NCBI RefSeq assembly: GCF_001586775.1
Contig: NZ_LQXS01000002.1
Coordinates: forward strand, 310,001 to 374,000
Length of the DNA: 64,000 bases
Source of the DNA: Sphingobacterium populi
Lineage (GTDB): Bacteria; Bacteroidota; Bacteroidia; Sphingobacteriales; Sphingobacteriaceae
Direction of reading: 5' to 3'
Shown here: piece by piece, positions 1 to 8,110 of the stretch
Numbering within the stretch: position 1 is the first letter of the stretch
Layout of the letters: each line of letters opens with the position of its first letter
Position numbers and translations under genes: made by a program
The notes under the pieces: generated by a model
What the model was told of the DNA's origin: nothing
Seen by the model: only the letters and a program-made list of their open reading frames with translations
Databases searched by the model: none

Positions 1-88
1 GCGTAAAGATAGCTTTTTTTTCTAGGAAGTATCTTATGAAGCCAATGCTGTGGAGCTAGGCTAGCTCCAAGATCGGCGTTAGCGGTGT

Positions 89-979
89 TTAATAATTCCG
101 TACGTCTAATCCCCAAAGCAATTTTTCTCTCAAAATGCTGAAATACTGATCCTTTTTCAGACGAATCAGGTTGATTTCAAAATCTGCTTTCCTGATTTTT
201 AAGGTGGTTTTACTTGGCAATGTCTTACTTCTGGAATCGCAGCTCAAGATATATTTCTCCGTGCGACTATCAATTTTTAAATCAAGCTCTGATTCTGCGG
301 AGATGACTATTGGCCTTACATTTAAATTATGAGGAGATACAGGAGTGATCACAAAATTGCCACTGCCCGGCATGATAATAGGGCCGCCACAGCTCAACGA
401 ATACGCCGTTGACCCTGTTGGTGTCGCAATGATCAAGCCATCCGCCCAGTAATCGTTTAGTAATTGTTGATCTAACTTTGCCTGCACAGTAATCATCGCC
501 GAAGTATCATATTTAAATACGGTGATGTCGTTGAGCGCAAAATTCTCATTGCCAAACAGCTCATCTTCTTCACTCGACACGGCTAAAACGCAGCGGGATT
601 GTATAGTATATTGCTTATTCAAGATCGCGTCCAATGCTTCTTCAATATCATTTTTGGCAATGTTGGCTAGAAAACCAAGACGACCAAAATTAATCCCAAC
701 GATCGGAATCCCCGAATCACGTATCAAAGATACAGCAGAAAGCATGGTACCGTCACCGCCCAAACCTAGCATAAAATCTATCGGCTGCTCAATGTCTTTA
801 AGTGTGTGGAAGGTCTTAAAGTACGATGGACAATACAGCTCGTCCTTTAAGAAAGCAAAAAAAGGTTCATAGATAAACACGTCTATTTCACGTGCAGCCA
901 GAAAACGAAATAACTCCTCCACATATGTGTTGACCGAGGGATTGAATTCGCGTCCATAGATTGCTATGGTAGTTTTCAT
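89..979 (-). CDS. nadK: NAD kinase
   Basis: Phosphorylates NAD+ to NADP+ with ATP in the cytoplasm. The 296-residue protein has the family's GGDG phosphate-binding motif at residues 74-77 (context LGLGGDGTML), the conserved ND segment near residue 149, and the TPTGSTAYSLSCGGPI loop that closes the active site. Length is normal for bacterial NadK. It lies 44 bases downstream of the CBS-domain gene on the same strand, so the two are probably cotranscribed. Start is the first ATG in frame. Assignment is secure. Confidence 0.95.
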   Translation of the reverse strand: MKTTIAIYGREFNPSVNTYVEELFRFLAAREIDVFIYEPFFAFLKDELYCPSYFKTFHTLKDIEQPIDFMLGLGGDGTMLSAVSLIRDSGIPIVGINFGRLGFLANIAKNDIEEALDAILNKQYTIQSRCVLAVSSEEDELFGNENFALNDITVFKYDTSAMITVQAKLDQQLLNDYWADGLIIATPTGSTAYSLSCGGPIIMPGSGNFVITPVSPHNLNVRPIVISAESELDLKIDSRTEKYILSCDSRSKTLPSKTTLKIRKADFEINLIRLKKDQYFSILREKLLWGLDVRNY

Positions 980-1023
980 GTGAGCAAATATTTACAGCGG
1001 GCAAATGTCGCAATAATTGTTCA

Positions 1024-1686
1024 TTATAACTCCAGGTAGTTCATTAAAAGATTGTAGCGATCTTGAATATCGTTTTTATCACTACCATCATTGAAGGTTG
1101 CTTTTACGACATAATCAAAGCGCCATAATGACGCGACAATGGCTGCAATATTGTTCTTATTGACTTTAATCGTCATTTCGATCCGATCAGAATCTGGTAA
1201 TTGTCGTGAAGAAATACTAAGAATTCGCGTGTTTTCCGACTCGATGATATGCGAAACCTGCGAAAGCGTATAATCGCGACTATCCATTTCTAACACAATC
1301 ACTGCACCAGCTTCATTATTGGCCAAGGTATGGTTTAATGCTTTCAAAATCTCTTTTTGAGAGATAATGCCCATATACTGATGATCTTTATTTAAGACAG
1401 GTAGTATATCGTGATCATGTATCGCCATAATCTGTAGGCCATCAAAAATATGCTGGTAGTCGTATACATACACGAATGGTGAGGTACGCTTGATATCGGC
1501 AATGGCTTTGGATTCGTCCTCCTCGGCTAGTAAATCTTCCTCACGAACTAGGCCGATGAACTCGCTGTCCTGCACTATGGGTAATTGATGGAAGTGAAAT
1601 TCGCTGATGCGGTGCAATACGCGTTCGACCGTGTCTTGCGGCTTGACTTCTGCATAAAGATTAGAAATGATTTCGCCTATATACAT
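1024..1686 (-). CDS. CBS-domain protein (AcuB-like)
   Basis: A 220-residue soluble protein. Residues about 1-60 and 65-120 form two CBS motifs, visible as two repeats ending in LPIVQDSEFIGLV and LPVLNKDHQYMGII; such pairs bind adenine nucleotides. The remaining 100 residues (VIVLEMDSRDYTLSQVSHI onward) look like an ACT-type domain, the layout seen in AcuB-like proteins. It probably senses nucleotide state and sits directly upstream of nadK in what looks like a two-gene operon. The ligand and partner cannot be told from sequence. A -7-like box on the minus strand lies at 1842-1849. Confidence 0.8.
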   Translation of the reverse strand: MYIGEIISNLYAEVKPQDTVERVLHRISEFHFHQLPIVQDSEFIGLVREEDLLAEEDESKAIADIKRTSPFVYVYDYQHIFDGLQIMAIHDHDILPVLNKDHQYMGIISQKEILKALNHTLANNEAGAVIVLEMDSRDYTLSQVSHIIESENTRILSISSRQLPDSDRIEMTIKVNKNNIAAIVASLWRFDYVVKATFNDGSDKNDIQDRYNLLMNYLEL

Positions 1687-1908
1687 ACTGTTCCTTATTC
1701 GTTAATACTTTGTTAGACTGAGATCTGCGCCAACGTTTAATCGTTTCGTGTTTTCCTTTATAGTATCGTGATCGTATGCTAAGTTAATAACATTCAGGGG
1801 ATCATGTAGCATAGAAGGCTTGCGGAGAGCACTTTTTTTACCAAAGTTATTCGTAGATGTCATAAATTATGTATTTTTACAAGAAAGGAGTAGGGTATTT
1901 AACACTTT

Positions 1909-2745
1909 ATGAGATCAGTAGAGCAAGACAAATTTATAGAGATACGGAGCGTTATTCATAAAAAAAACCCAACACTAGCCAAGTGGATTCCCAAACCTCT
2001 AATGAGTTATTTGCAGCGTGTGATACACGAAGATGATATCAATTACATCATGCGCGAATACAAAGACGACTATGGGTTGGATTTTGTTGATTCACTTTTG
2101 GAGGAGCTTGGCGTAAAGGTGATCCTTGAAGGGGCCGAACACATTCCATTAAACGATAGTGTTATTTTTGCTTCTAATCATCCGCTAGGTGGATTGGATG
2201 GTGTTGCTTTTATGCAGGCCATTGGCCGATACCGTAAAGATGTAAAGTTTCTAGTGAACGACATTCTACTGAATGTACGTAATCTGGAGCCACTGTTTAT
2301 TCCGGTCAATAAGTTGGGTGGGCAAAGTAAAAGCGGCATTGCGGCTATTGAGCATGCGTACGCCTCTGATCAAGCTTTATTGGTTTTTCCGGCAGGGCTG
2401 GTTTCGCGTAAAATAGCCGGCAAAATTCAGGATTTAGAGTGGAAAAAGAGCTTCATTTCAAAAGCTAAGAAGTATAAAAAAGACGTTGTGCCCGTTTATA
2501 TTGATGGAAAGAATTCCAATTTTTTTTATAATCTGGCACGTATAAGAGCGCAATTGGGTATCAAAGCCAATATTGAAATGTTGTATTTGCCTGACGAAAT
2601 GTTTTCGCAGAAAAATAAACAGGTAAAGATCATCATTGGCAAAAGAATACCGTACACTCATTTTGATGCGTCAAAAAATGAACGTTCATGGGCAAACGAA
2701 GTGCGTACAATAGTGTACGACATGGGGCAGTCCAAAAATAGATAG
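1909..2745 (+). CDS. glsA: PlsC/GlsA-type O-acyltransferase
   Basis: A 278-residue lysophospholipid-acyltransferase-fold protein. The catalytic His-Asp motif is NHPLGGLDG near residues 89-97, and a second conserved block LLVFPAGLVSRK follows near residue 160. It is followed after 16 bases by an OlsB-like N-acyltransferase. In Bacteroides this pair (GlsB N-acyltransferase plus GlsA O-acyltransferase) makes glycine lipids; related OlsB/OlsA pairs make ornithine lipids. The likely job is therefore the O-acylation step of an aminolipid, at the inner face of the cytoplasmic membrane. Family and pairing are visible; the amino-acid head group is inferred. An ordinary phosphatidic-acid PlsC is the alternative. 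Confidence 0.65.
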   Translation: MRSVEQDKFIEIRSVIHKKNPTLAKWIPKPLMSYLQRVIHEDDINYIMREYKDDYGLDFVDSLLEELGVKVILEGAEHIPLNDSVIFASNHPLGGLDGVAFMQAIGRYRKDVKFLVNDILLNVRNLEPLFIPVNKLGGQSKSGIAAIEHAYASDQALLVFPAGLVSRKIAGKIQDLEWKKSFISKAKKYKKDVVPVYIDGKNSNFFYNLARIRAQLGIKANIEMLYLPDEMFSQKNKQVKIIIGKRIPYTHFDASKNERSWANEVRTIVYDMGQSKNR

Positions 2746-2761
2746 AGAAGAATAGTATAGT

Positions 2762-3730
2762 ATGCAAGAGATTATTGCACCAGTAGATAGAGCGTTAATA
2801 AAAGCAGAATTGACTTCAGCGTCTTTTTTGCGACATACAAATAATGGTAATAATGAAGTGTATCTGGTGAATTACCATACCGCACCTCATATTATGCAAG
2901 AAATTGGCAGACTACGGGAACTCACATTTCGCGGTGCTGGTGGTGGTACAGGCTTGCCGTTGGATATCGATGAAAATGATACATGTGAGCATAATTATGA
3001 TCAATTGATCGCTTGGAGTCCGGAAGATGAAGAAATCATTGCCGGATACCGTGTCATCCGTTGCGACAAAGCCATTGACAGCGAGGGCAATATTCACCTT
3101 TCTACAGCTCATTATTTTGATATTTCGGAAAAGTTCGTCAACGAGTACCTGCCTTATACCATAGAGTTGGGGAGATCATGGGTTCAACCTAAATATCAAC
3201 CTTCCAGCGAAAACCGACGTGGCATTTATTCCTTGGATAATCTTTGGGATGGTCTAGGTGCAGTGGTTATTACCAATCCAGAGATCAAGTATTTATTTGG
3301 TAAAGTCACCATGTATCCTCACTACAACGCAGTGGCTCGCGATTTGTTGATGTATTTTATGGCGCATTATTTTCCAGATAAAGAACAATTGGCAAAACCT
3401 GTCGAATCTTTATTCCTAGGGTACAAAACAGATATTTCTACATTTGAAGGCATATTTGATAATTTACCTTACAAGGAAGGTTATAAACTTTTAAATTCAA
3501 AAATCCGTGCATTAGGCGAAAATATACCGCCGCTTATCAATACCTACATGAATATATCCCCGAGTATGATGACATTCGGTACGGCCCTCAATGACGAATT
3601 TGGCGAGGTCGAGGAAACCGGTATTTTGATTACGATTGATGATATTTATCCGACGAAGAAAGAACGTCATATGACAACTTACGAGCGGGATAAGGTGCGC
3701 GAAAGGACAAACAAAAAAGAGGCTAAATAA
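2762..3730 (+). CDS. glsB: GNAT-fold N-acyltransferase, GlsB/OlsB-like
   Basis: A 322-residue protein of the hemolysin/OlsB-like acyltransferase family, with the early RLRELTFRG motif, an IIAGYRVIRCDKA strand, and YTIELGRSWVQPKYQ (ELGRSxV) characteristic of the group. It would transfer a 3-hydroxy-acyl group from acyl-ACP to the amino group of glycine or ornithine, giving the monoacyl precursor for the upstream O-acyltransferase. It is 16 bases behind that gene, so they form an operon, closed by a hairpin overlapping its stop codon. Family is clear; the glycine-lipid product is inferred from the Bacteroides gene pair. Confidence 0.7.
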   Translation: MQEIIAPVDRALIKAELTSASFLRHTNNGNNEVYLVNYHTAPHIMQEIGRLRELTFRGAGGGTGLPLDIDENDTCEHNYDQLIAWSPEDEEIIAGYRVIRCDKAIDSEGNIHLSTAHYFDISEKFVNEYLPYTIELGRSWVQPKYQPSSENRRGIYSLDNLWDGLGAVVITNPEIKYLFGKVTMYPHYNAVARDLLMYFMAHYFPDKEQLAKPVESLFLGYKTDISTFEGIFDNLPYKEGYKLLNSKIRALGENIPPLINTYMNISPSMMTFGTALNDEFGEVEETGILITIDDIYPTKKERHMTTYERDKVRERTNKKEAK

Positions 3731-3741
3731 GCCTCTTTTTT
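3713..3741. terminator. Bidirectional terminator between acyltransferase operon and kup
   Basis: An 11-bp stem, AAAAAAGAGGC at 3713-3723 and GCCTCTTTTTT at 3731-3741, with a 7-base loop. It has U-tracts in both directions and lies between convergent genes. The stop codon of the plus-strand gene is in the loop. Confidence 0.85.
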
Positions 3742-3743
3742 GT

Positions 3744-5681
3744 TTAATTTAAACGCCGCAGCGTCACTTGTTTAGTGTCTGGAATATTAAGCGGTACGCG
3801 TTCTAAGGTCACAAAGCTGCTATCCAAGCCAAAGCTCTTCTCCTCACTCAGGCTAAAAGTGCGTAAGACCTTGTACATTTCCATGATAATTTTATTACCC
3901 CAAGATAGGTTTGACGACTTAGAAAATACTTTTTCTAACACAACGAAGTTAAAATCTCCTGCGATCTGATGTTTACGTAGTGTACCGTAGCGGCTGGTAA
4001 TATCAATTTCACCTTTCGAGACCATATCTTCTACCACTTTGCGGAAGAGCAAACTAATTTTTTGTTCTTCACGAAATCCAAGTTTGAAATCGATGCGAAT
4101 CAGTTTGCCTGGTATCAATTGTTTAACGGTATAATCTCTGGCATGAGGCGTATCCATCACATCGACATGTACAAACCAATACACATCGGCACGCTTAGGT
4201 TTTTTGTTGATGATGGAATAAACAATTTTGTCCTCAATATCGTGTGTATTGTTGGCGCTTGTAAGATATACAAGCTGTGAAGCAAATGGCGGTATGCTGG
4301 TGTCCGAACTTAGATCAGATAGAATCCCATAATACTTACGAATATCCACAAAGCGGATGTAAGCGTTCTTGATTTTTCGCGCCATATACCAAGCGTACAT
4401 AACAAAAAATATTGCCGATGCCAGTACCAAAGTTAACCAGCCTCCATGCGTGAATTTGACAAGATTACCTGCCAGAAATGCCAATTCGATTACGAAGTAT
4501 ACTATAGCAAATAGCACGATCCAGATTTTTGGGACACGCTTGCGCACCATAAAATAGCACATCAATACTGTTGTGGTGATAAAAGTTAGGTTGATAGCTA
4601 GACCGTATGCCGCTTCCATATTACTCGATTTGCGAAACACAGCAATAATCAAAATACATCCAAGATACAGGATCAAATTAATGGATGGTACATACAATTG
4701 ACCTTTGTGATCACTAGGATAGCGAATAGATACTTTCGGCCAAATGTTCAATCTTACTGCTTCCGATATTAAGGTATATGCTCCAGATATCATCGCTTGG
4801 CTGGCGACAATAGCAGCGATCGTAGCGATAACAATACCAGGCACCACAAACCATTCAGGCATGATTCCGAAGAAGGGATTTAACTCTCCTAGGCGCGCTC
4901 CTTGATGTGTAAGCAACCACGCTCCTTGCCCAAGATAATTGAGCAACAGCATGCTTTTCACAAAGATCCAACTAATACGGATATTAGATTTGCCACAGTG
5001 CCCCATGTCCGAATAAAGTGCCTCAGCCCCCGTCGTACATAGAAAGATAGCACCAATAATAAATAGCGAATTCGGATGTTGAACGATCGTTTGTACGGCA
5101 TACAAAGGATTTAGCGCTTTTAGTACGTGCGGTGCCTCGTCTATATGCAGTAAGCCCAATGTCCCAATCACTACAAACCAGATGAGCATAATGGGACCAA
5201 AAACACGACCAACTACGGAGGTGCCGAAGCGCTGGATTATAAATAATAAGGAAATGATAAGTACCACGATCGGAACAGTCGGAATGTTGGCGTTCATCAT
5301 TGACAATCCTTCCACTGCCGAAGATATCGTAATTGCTGGCGTAATCATACCGTCGGCCAACAAGGTAGACGCACCCAAAATAGCCGGGATAATCAACCAT
5401 TTACTTTTGCGTCTTACCAAAGAGTAAAGCGACAAAATTCCACCTTCTCCGTTGTTATCTGCACGGAGGGTGATAATTACGTATTTGACGGTAGTTTGTA
5501 GAGTTAGCGTCCAAAATATACAAGATAAGCTACCGAGAATGAGACTCTCTTGGATAACTTCTTGATGAAAAATCGCCTTGAAAACGTATAAGGGAGAAGT
5601 GCCAATATCACCAAAAATAATTCCAATACTAATTAGTAGGCCGGCGGCACTAAGGCGATTAAGATGTGATTTATTGTCCAT
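3744..5681 (-). CDS. kup: Low-affinity potassium transporter Kup
   Basis: Inner-membrane K+ uptake protein of the KUP/HAK family. The N-terminus shows the diagnostic GIIFGDIGTSPLYVFKAIF, followed by about 12 hydrophobic segments over residues 10-430 and a hydrophilic C-terminal domain. I start it at MDNKSHLNRLSAAG (645 residues); the frame stays open 35 codons further to 5786, but that stretch is not membrane-like and a TAnnTTTG promoter box lies inside it at 5706-5713. Convergent with the acyltransferase operon and sharing its terminator. Confidence 0.93.
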   Translation of the reverse strand: MDNKSHLNRLSAAGLLISIGIIFGDIGTSPLYVFKAIFHQEVIQESLILGSLSCIFWTLTLQTTVKYVIITLRADNNGEGGILSLYSLVRRKSKWLIIPAILGASTLLADGMITPAITISSAVEGLSMMNANIPTVPIVVLIISLLFIIQRFGTSVVGRVFGPIMLIWFVVIGTLGLLHIDEAPHVLKALNPLYAVQTIVQHPNSLFIIGAIFLCTTGAEALYSDMGHCGKSNIRISWIFVKSMLLLNYLGQGAWLLTHQGARLGELNPFFGIMPEWFVVPGIVIATIAAIVASQAMISGAYTLISEAVRLNIWPKVSIRYPSDHKGQLYVPSINLILYLGCILIIAVFRKSSNMEAAYGLAINLTFITTTVLMCYFMVRKRVPKIWIVLFAIVYFVIELAFLAGNLVKFTHGGWLTLVLASAIFFVMYAWYMARKIKNAYIRFVDIRKYYGILSDLSSDTSIPPFASQLVYLTSANNTHDIEDKIVYSIINKKPKRADVYWFVHVDVMDTPHARDYTVKQLIPGKLIRIDFKLGFREEQKISLLFRKVVEDMVSKGEIDITSRYGTLRKHQIAGDFNFVVLEKVFSKSSNLSWGNKIIMEMYKVLRTFSLSEEKSFGLDSSFVTLERVPLNIPDTKQVTLRRLN

Positions 5682-5705
5682 GAGACAGATGTGTATATAT
5701 CGTGG

Positions 5706-5737
5706 CAAATGTATACATTTTCTAGACTTTATTACAA
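5706..5737 (-). promoter_or_regulatory. Predicted promoter of kup
   Basis: On the minus strand, TACATTTG (5713-5706) matches the Bacteroidota -7 consensus TAnnTTTG, and a TTG lies 21 bases upstream (5737-5735). The leader would be about 20 bases to the ATG at 5681, which supports the shorter Kup start. Not tested beyond pattern matching. Confidence 0.5.
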
Positions 5738-6014
5738 TATTTTGACTTTGTATCCTAGATCCTTTTCTAGTAAGGATTGTATGCACAATCGTTCATAACT
5801 ACTTCACAACTCAATAATTACTATGGCTTAGCTAAGCCGAAGATAATGTGGGATTATTACTTACGACCATAATTATGAAGAAAATGATATTTGCTTAGTC
5901 AGCAGTGCTGTCACATACGCCTATGTACGGAAATCTTTGCCAATTTCTGAAAGTGTTATACTATATTAATTCGCTCAATTTTTTTAGTTTAGCTAAATAA
6001 GCATTTCAGAACCT

Positions 6015-6596
6015 ATGAAGCTAACCAATTATCAGACACTGCTTGAAGACAAGTTAGTACCACTTTTGAACAAGGGGGATAGGAAAGCTTTTGAAGAACT
6101 TTTTAATCGTTATTATCATTTTTTACTGGAGTATGCTGATCGGCTAACCCGAGACACCCAAGAAAGTGAAGATCTTATCCAAGAAGTATTTGTCCGTGTT
6201 TGGGAAAATCGAGAACGATTTGATCATTCCAGAAGTCTTTTCAATTATTTAAAGGTGAGCGTGCGAAATGGATTTCTAAATCAGGAGCGATCCAAAGATA
6301 ATCGTACTGCATTTAAGCAAGAGCTGCTACAGTATCTAACCCACAAATATGATACAGCAGATCAGATGCTTATTGAGCAAGAGTTGATCACTAGATTAGA
6401 AAATATAGCGCAATCGCTCCCTGGCAAAATGGGCAAAGTATTTATGATGACACATTTTGAAAATTGTAGCAATGAAGTCATCGCAGATACACTAAATGTA
6501 TCTGATAAAACAGTTAAAAACCTTCTAAGTCAAGCAGTTGTAAATATGCGATTGCGTCTAGGTTTGTCCGTAGCTTTGACAGTTTTGCTTTCGTAG
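6015..6596 (+). CDS. ECF sigma factor, FecI/Sus type
   Basis: A 193-residue sigma-70 family member with region 2 (FEELFNRYYHFLLEYADRL then ESEDLIQEVFVRVWENR, residues about 25-75) and region 4 (LPGKMGKVFMMTHFENCSNEVIADTLNVSDKTVKNLLSQA, residues about 130-175). Regions 1 and 3 are absent, as in ECF factors. It is followed by a FecR-type anti-sigma and SusC/SusD genes, the standard arrangement in which substrate binding to SusC is signalled to FecR and releases the sigma factor to transcribe the locus. Its likely target promoter lies ahead of the SusC gene. Confidence 0.92.
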   Translation: MKLTNYQTLLEDKLVPLLNKGDRKAFEELFNRYYHFLLEYADRLTRDTQESEDLIQEVFVRVWENRERFDHSRSLFNYLKVSVRNGFLNQERSKDNRTAFKQELLQYLTHKYDTADQMLIEQELITRLENIAQSLPGKMGKVFMMTHFENCSNEVIADTLNVSDKTVKNLLSQAVVNMRLRLGLSVALTVLLS

Positions 6597-6614
6597 CAAA
6601 AAAAAATAAAAAAA

Positions 6615-6678
6615 GTCGGGATTAATAACCCGCACGTGTGTACTATAATATACAGGGGTACACAAAATAGCGCCCGAC
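6615..6678 (+). repeat. Nested inverted repeats in the FecR leader
   Basis: Two nested complementary pairs fill the 86-base gap between sigma and anti-sigma genes: GTCGGG (6615-6620) with CCCGAC (6673-6678), enclosing GTGTAC (6638-6643) with GTACAC (6658-6663). The outer arm ends 4 bases before the anti-sigma ATG at 6683, so an RNA fold here would cover the ribosome binding region. Confidence 0.4.
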
Positions 6679-6682
6679 TACC

Positions 6683-7864
6683 ATGAAAAATAAACCTTCG
6701 CAGGAGTTGATTGAAAAATATTTGGCTGGAAATGCTACGATAGAAGAAAAGCTATACGTTGAAGCCGCCTTGAATCAACATATGAAAGGCAGCGAAGCAT
6801 TACGTACCTCCAAAGAAATCAAGCAGGCATCCCGACGAGTAAAACGTCACGTATTCGATACGATTGATAAACCCGTTTTGCGCATTACAAAAAATCGCTG
6901 GGTGCCCTACGCGGCAGCCGCAATAATCGTATGTTTTGGTTTCGTATTTTGGAAAGTATACACATCGCAACAAAACCTGCTAAACGACAAGGACTTTTCA
7001 CGTGGAGTAGATGCTCAGCAAATTTTGCCGGGAGGAAATCGCGCTACGCTATCTTTCGATGACGGTACAAGTGTCGCATTAGATGAAAGCGAAAATGGGA
7101 TTGTGATGAGTGACGAAGATATTACATATCGAGACGGGAGTCGTTTGCTGAAAGAGAATGCAGATAATCGACGTATATCTTATGCCACATTGACTACTCC
7201 AAAGGGTGGAACCTATCAAATCACATTGCCGGATGGTTCAAAAGTGTGGCTCAACGCAGCATCTAGTCTTCGATATCCGCTTAAATTTGATAAAAAACAA
7301 CGTGTAGTAGAGTTAGAAGGAGAAGCCTTTTTTGACATAACATCATTACCATATCAAGGTGCAGATAAGCATACCACATTAATACCTTTCCAAGTTAAGA
7401 CCAAAAGGCAATTGGTCGAAGTATTAGGTACGGGTTTCAATGTTTCGGATTACGAAGATGACGACGAAACAAAAACCACACTACTTGAAGGTAGCGTGCG
7501 CGTTTTGAGGAGTGATGCCAAAAATAGCACATTATTATCTCCGGGAGAGCAAGCCGTATTATCTAAACACAAAACCACTATCCGTAAAGTTGATGTGGAA
7601 CAATTTATCGCCTGGAAAGACGGTTTTTTTTATTTCGATCGGCTATCTCCTCAACTAGTACTTGCCCAGTTGGCGAGATGGTATGATATCGATGTGCTGT
7701 ACGAAACAGCAGCGCCCAATACGCCTATATTCGGTATGATTGATCGCAAGAAAAATCTTGGGTCAGTATTGTCATCATTGAAAATAAGTGGCCTAAATTT
7801 CAAATTGGTTGAAATTAAAAATCGGCGCACATTAGTCGTTCTCGGCGAGAAAAATAGTAACTAA
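6683..7864 (+). CDS. FecR-type anti-sigma factor
   Basis: A 393-residue single-pass inner-membrane protein. Residues 1-70 are the cytoplasmic sigma-binding part, residues 74-92 (WVPYAAAAIIVCFGFVFWKVY) the membrane helix, and the rest is periplasmic. The FecR domain is seen in TTPKGGTYQITLPDGSKVWLNAAS, LEGEAFFDI and VKTKRQLVEVLGTGFNV, and a DUF4974-like C-terminal domain ends near FKLVEIKNRRTLVVLG. It should hold the preceding ECF sigma and read the state of the downstream SusC, which carries the matching N-terminal signalling domain. Confidence 0.92.
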   Translation: MKNKPSQELIEKYLAGNATIEEKLYVEAALNQHMKGSEALRTSKEIKQASRRVKRHVFDTIDKPVLRITKNRWVPYAAAAIIVCFGFVFWKVYTSQQNLLNDKDFSRGVDAQQILPGGNRATLSFDDGTSVALDESENGIVMSDEDITYRDGSRLLKENADNRRISYATLTTPKGGTYQITLPDGSKVWLNAASSLRYPLKFDKKQRVVELEGEAFFDITSLPYQGADKHTTLIPFQVKTKRQLVEVLGTGFNVSDYEDDDETKTTLLEGSVRVLRSDAKNSTLLSPGEQAVLSKHKTTIRKVDVEQFIAWKDGFFYFDRLSPQLVLAQLARWYDIDVLYETAAPNTPIFGMIDRKKNLGSVLSSLKISGLNFKLVEIKNRRTLVVLGEKNSN

Positions 7865-7998
7865 TTAACGCCAACATCAACAGCTTGGCGTTGGTAGCAG
7901 AAATGCACCAATTATAAACTTAAATAAGGAGGATTCTTATGGACACTTCGTAATGATGCTATAAAGTATTTCGATGAGCCATTCTTTACAAAATAGTA

Positions 7999-8025
7999 AC
8001 GGATGATGCTGAAGACATCATCCGT
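7999..8025 (+). repeat. Hairpin between FecR and SusC genes
   Basis: A perfect 10-bp inverted repeat, ACGGATGATG (7999-8008) and CATCATCCGT (8016-8025), with a 7-base loop and no U-tract. A second, weaker 7-bp hairpin lies at 7868-7891 just after the anti-sigma stop codon. The 246-base gap holds no gene that I can support; it probably contains the sigma-dependent promoter for SusC, and the hairpins may attenuate read-through from the sigma/FecR transcript. Confidence 0.45.
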
Positions 8026-8110
8026 AAGTTTGTTTGGAATACATGACAAACTAGTTATTTACATAACCTAGTTATAGACCAATTTTCAATCACCCAAACG
8101 ATACGAATTT

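Noticed and set aside
52..68. GGAGCTAG/CTAGCTCC palindrome downstream of nadK
   Set aside because: Strong palindrome, but there is no T-tract on either strand, so I could not support calling it a terminator or an operator.
5023..5400. 125-codon minus-strand frame inside kup
   Set aside because: Shadow of the Kup membrane region in another frame; kup itself is intact and full length.
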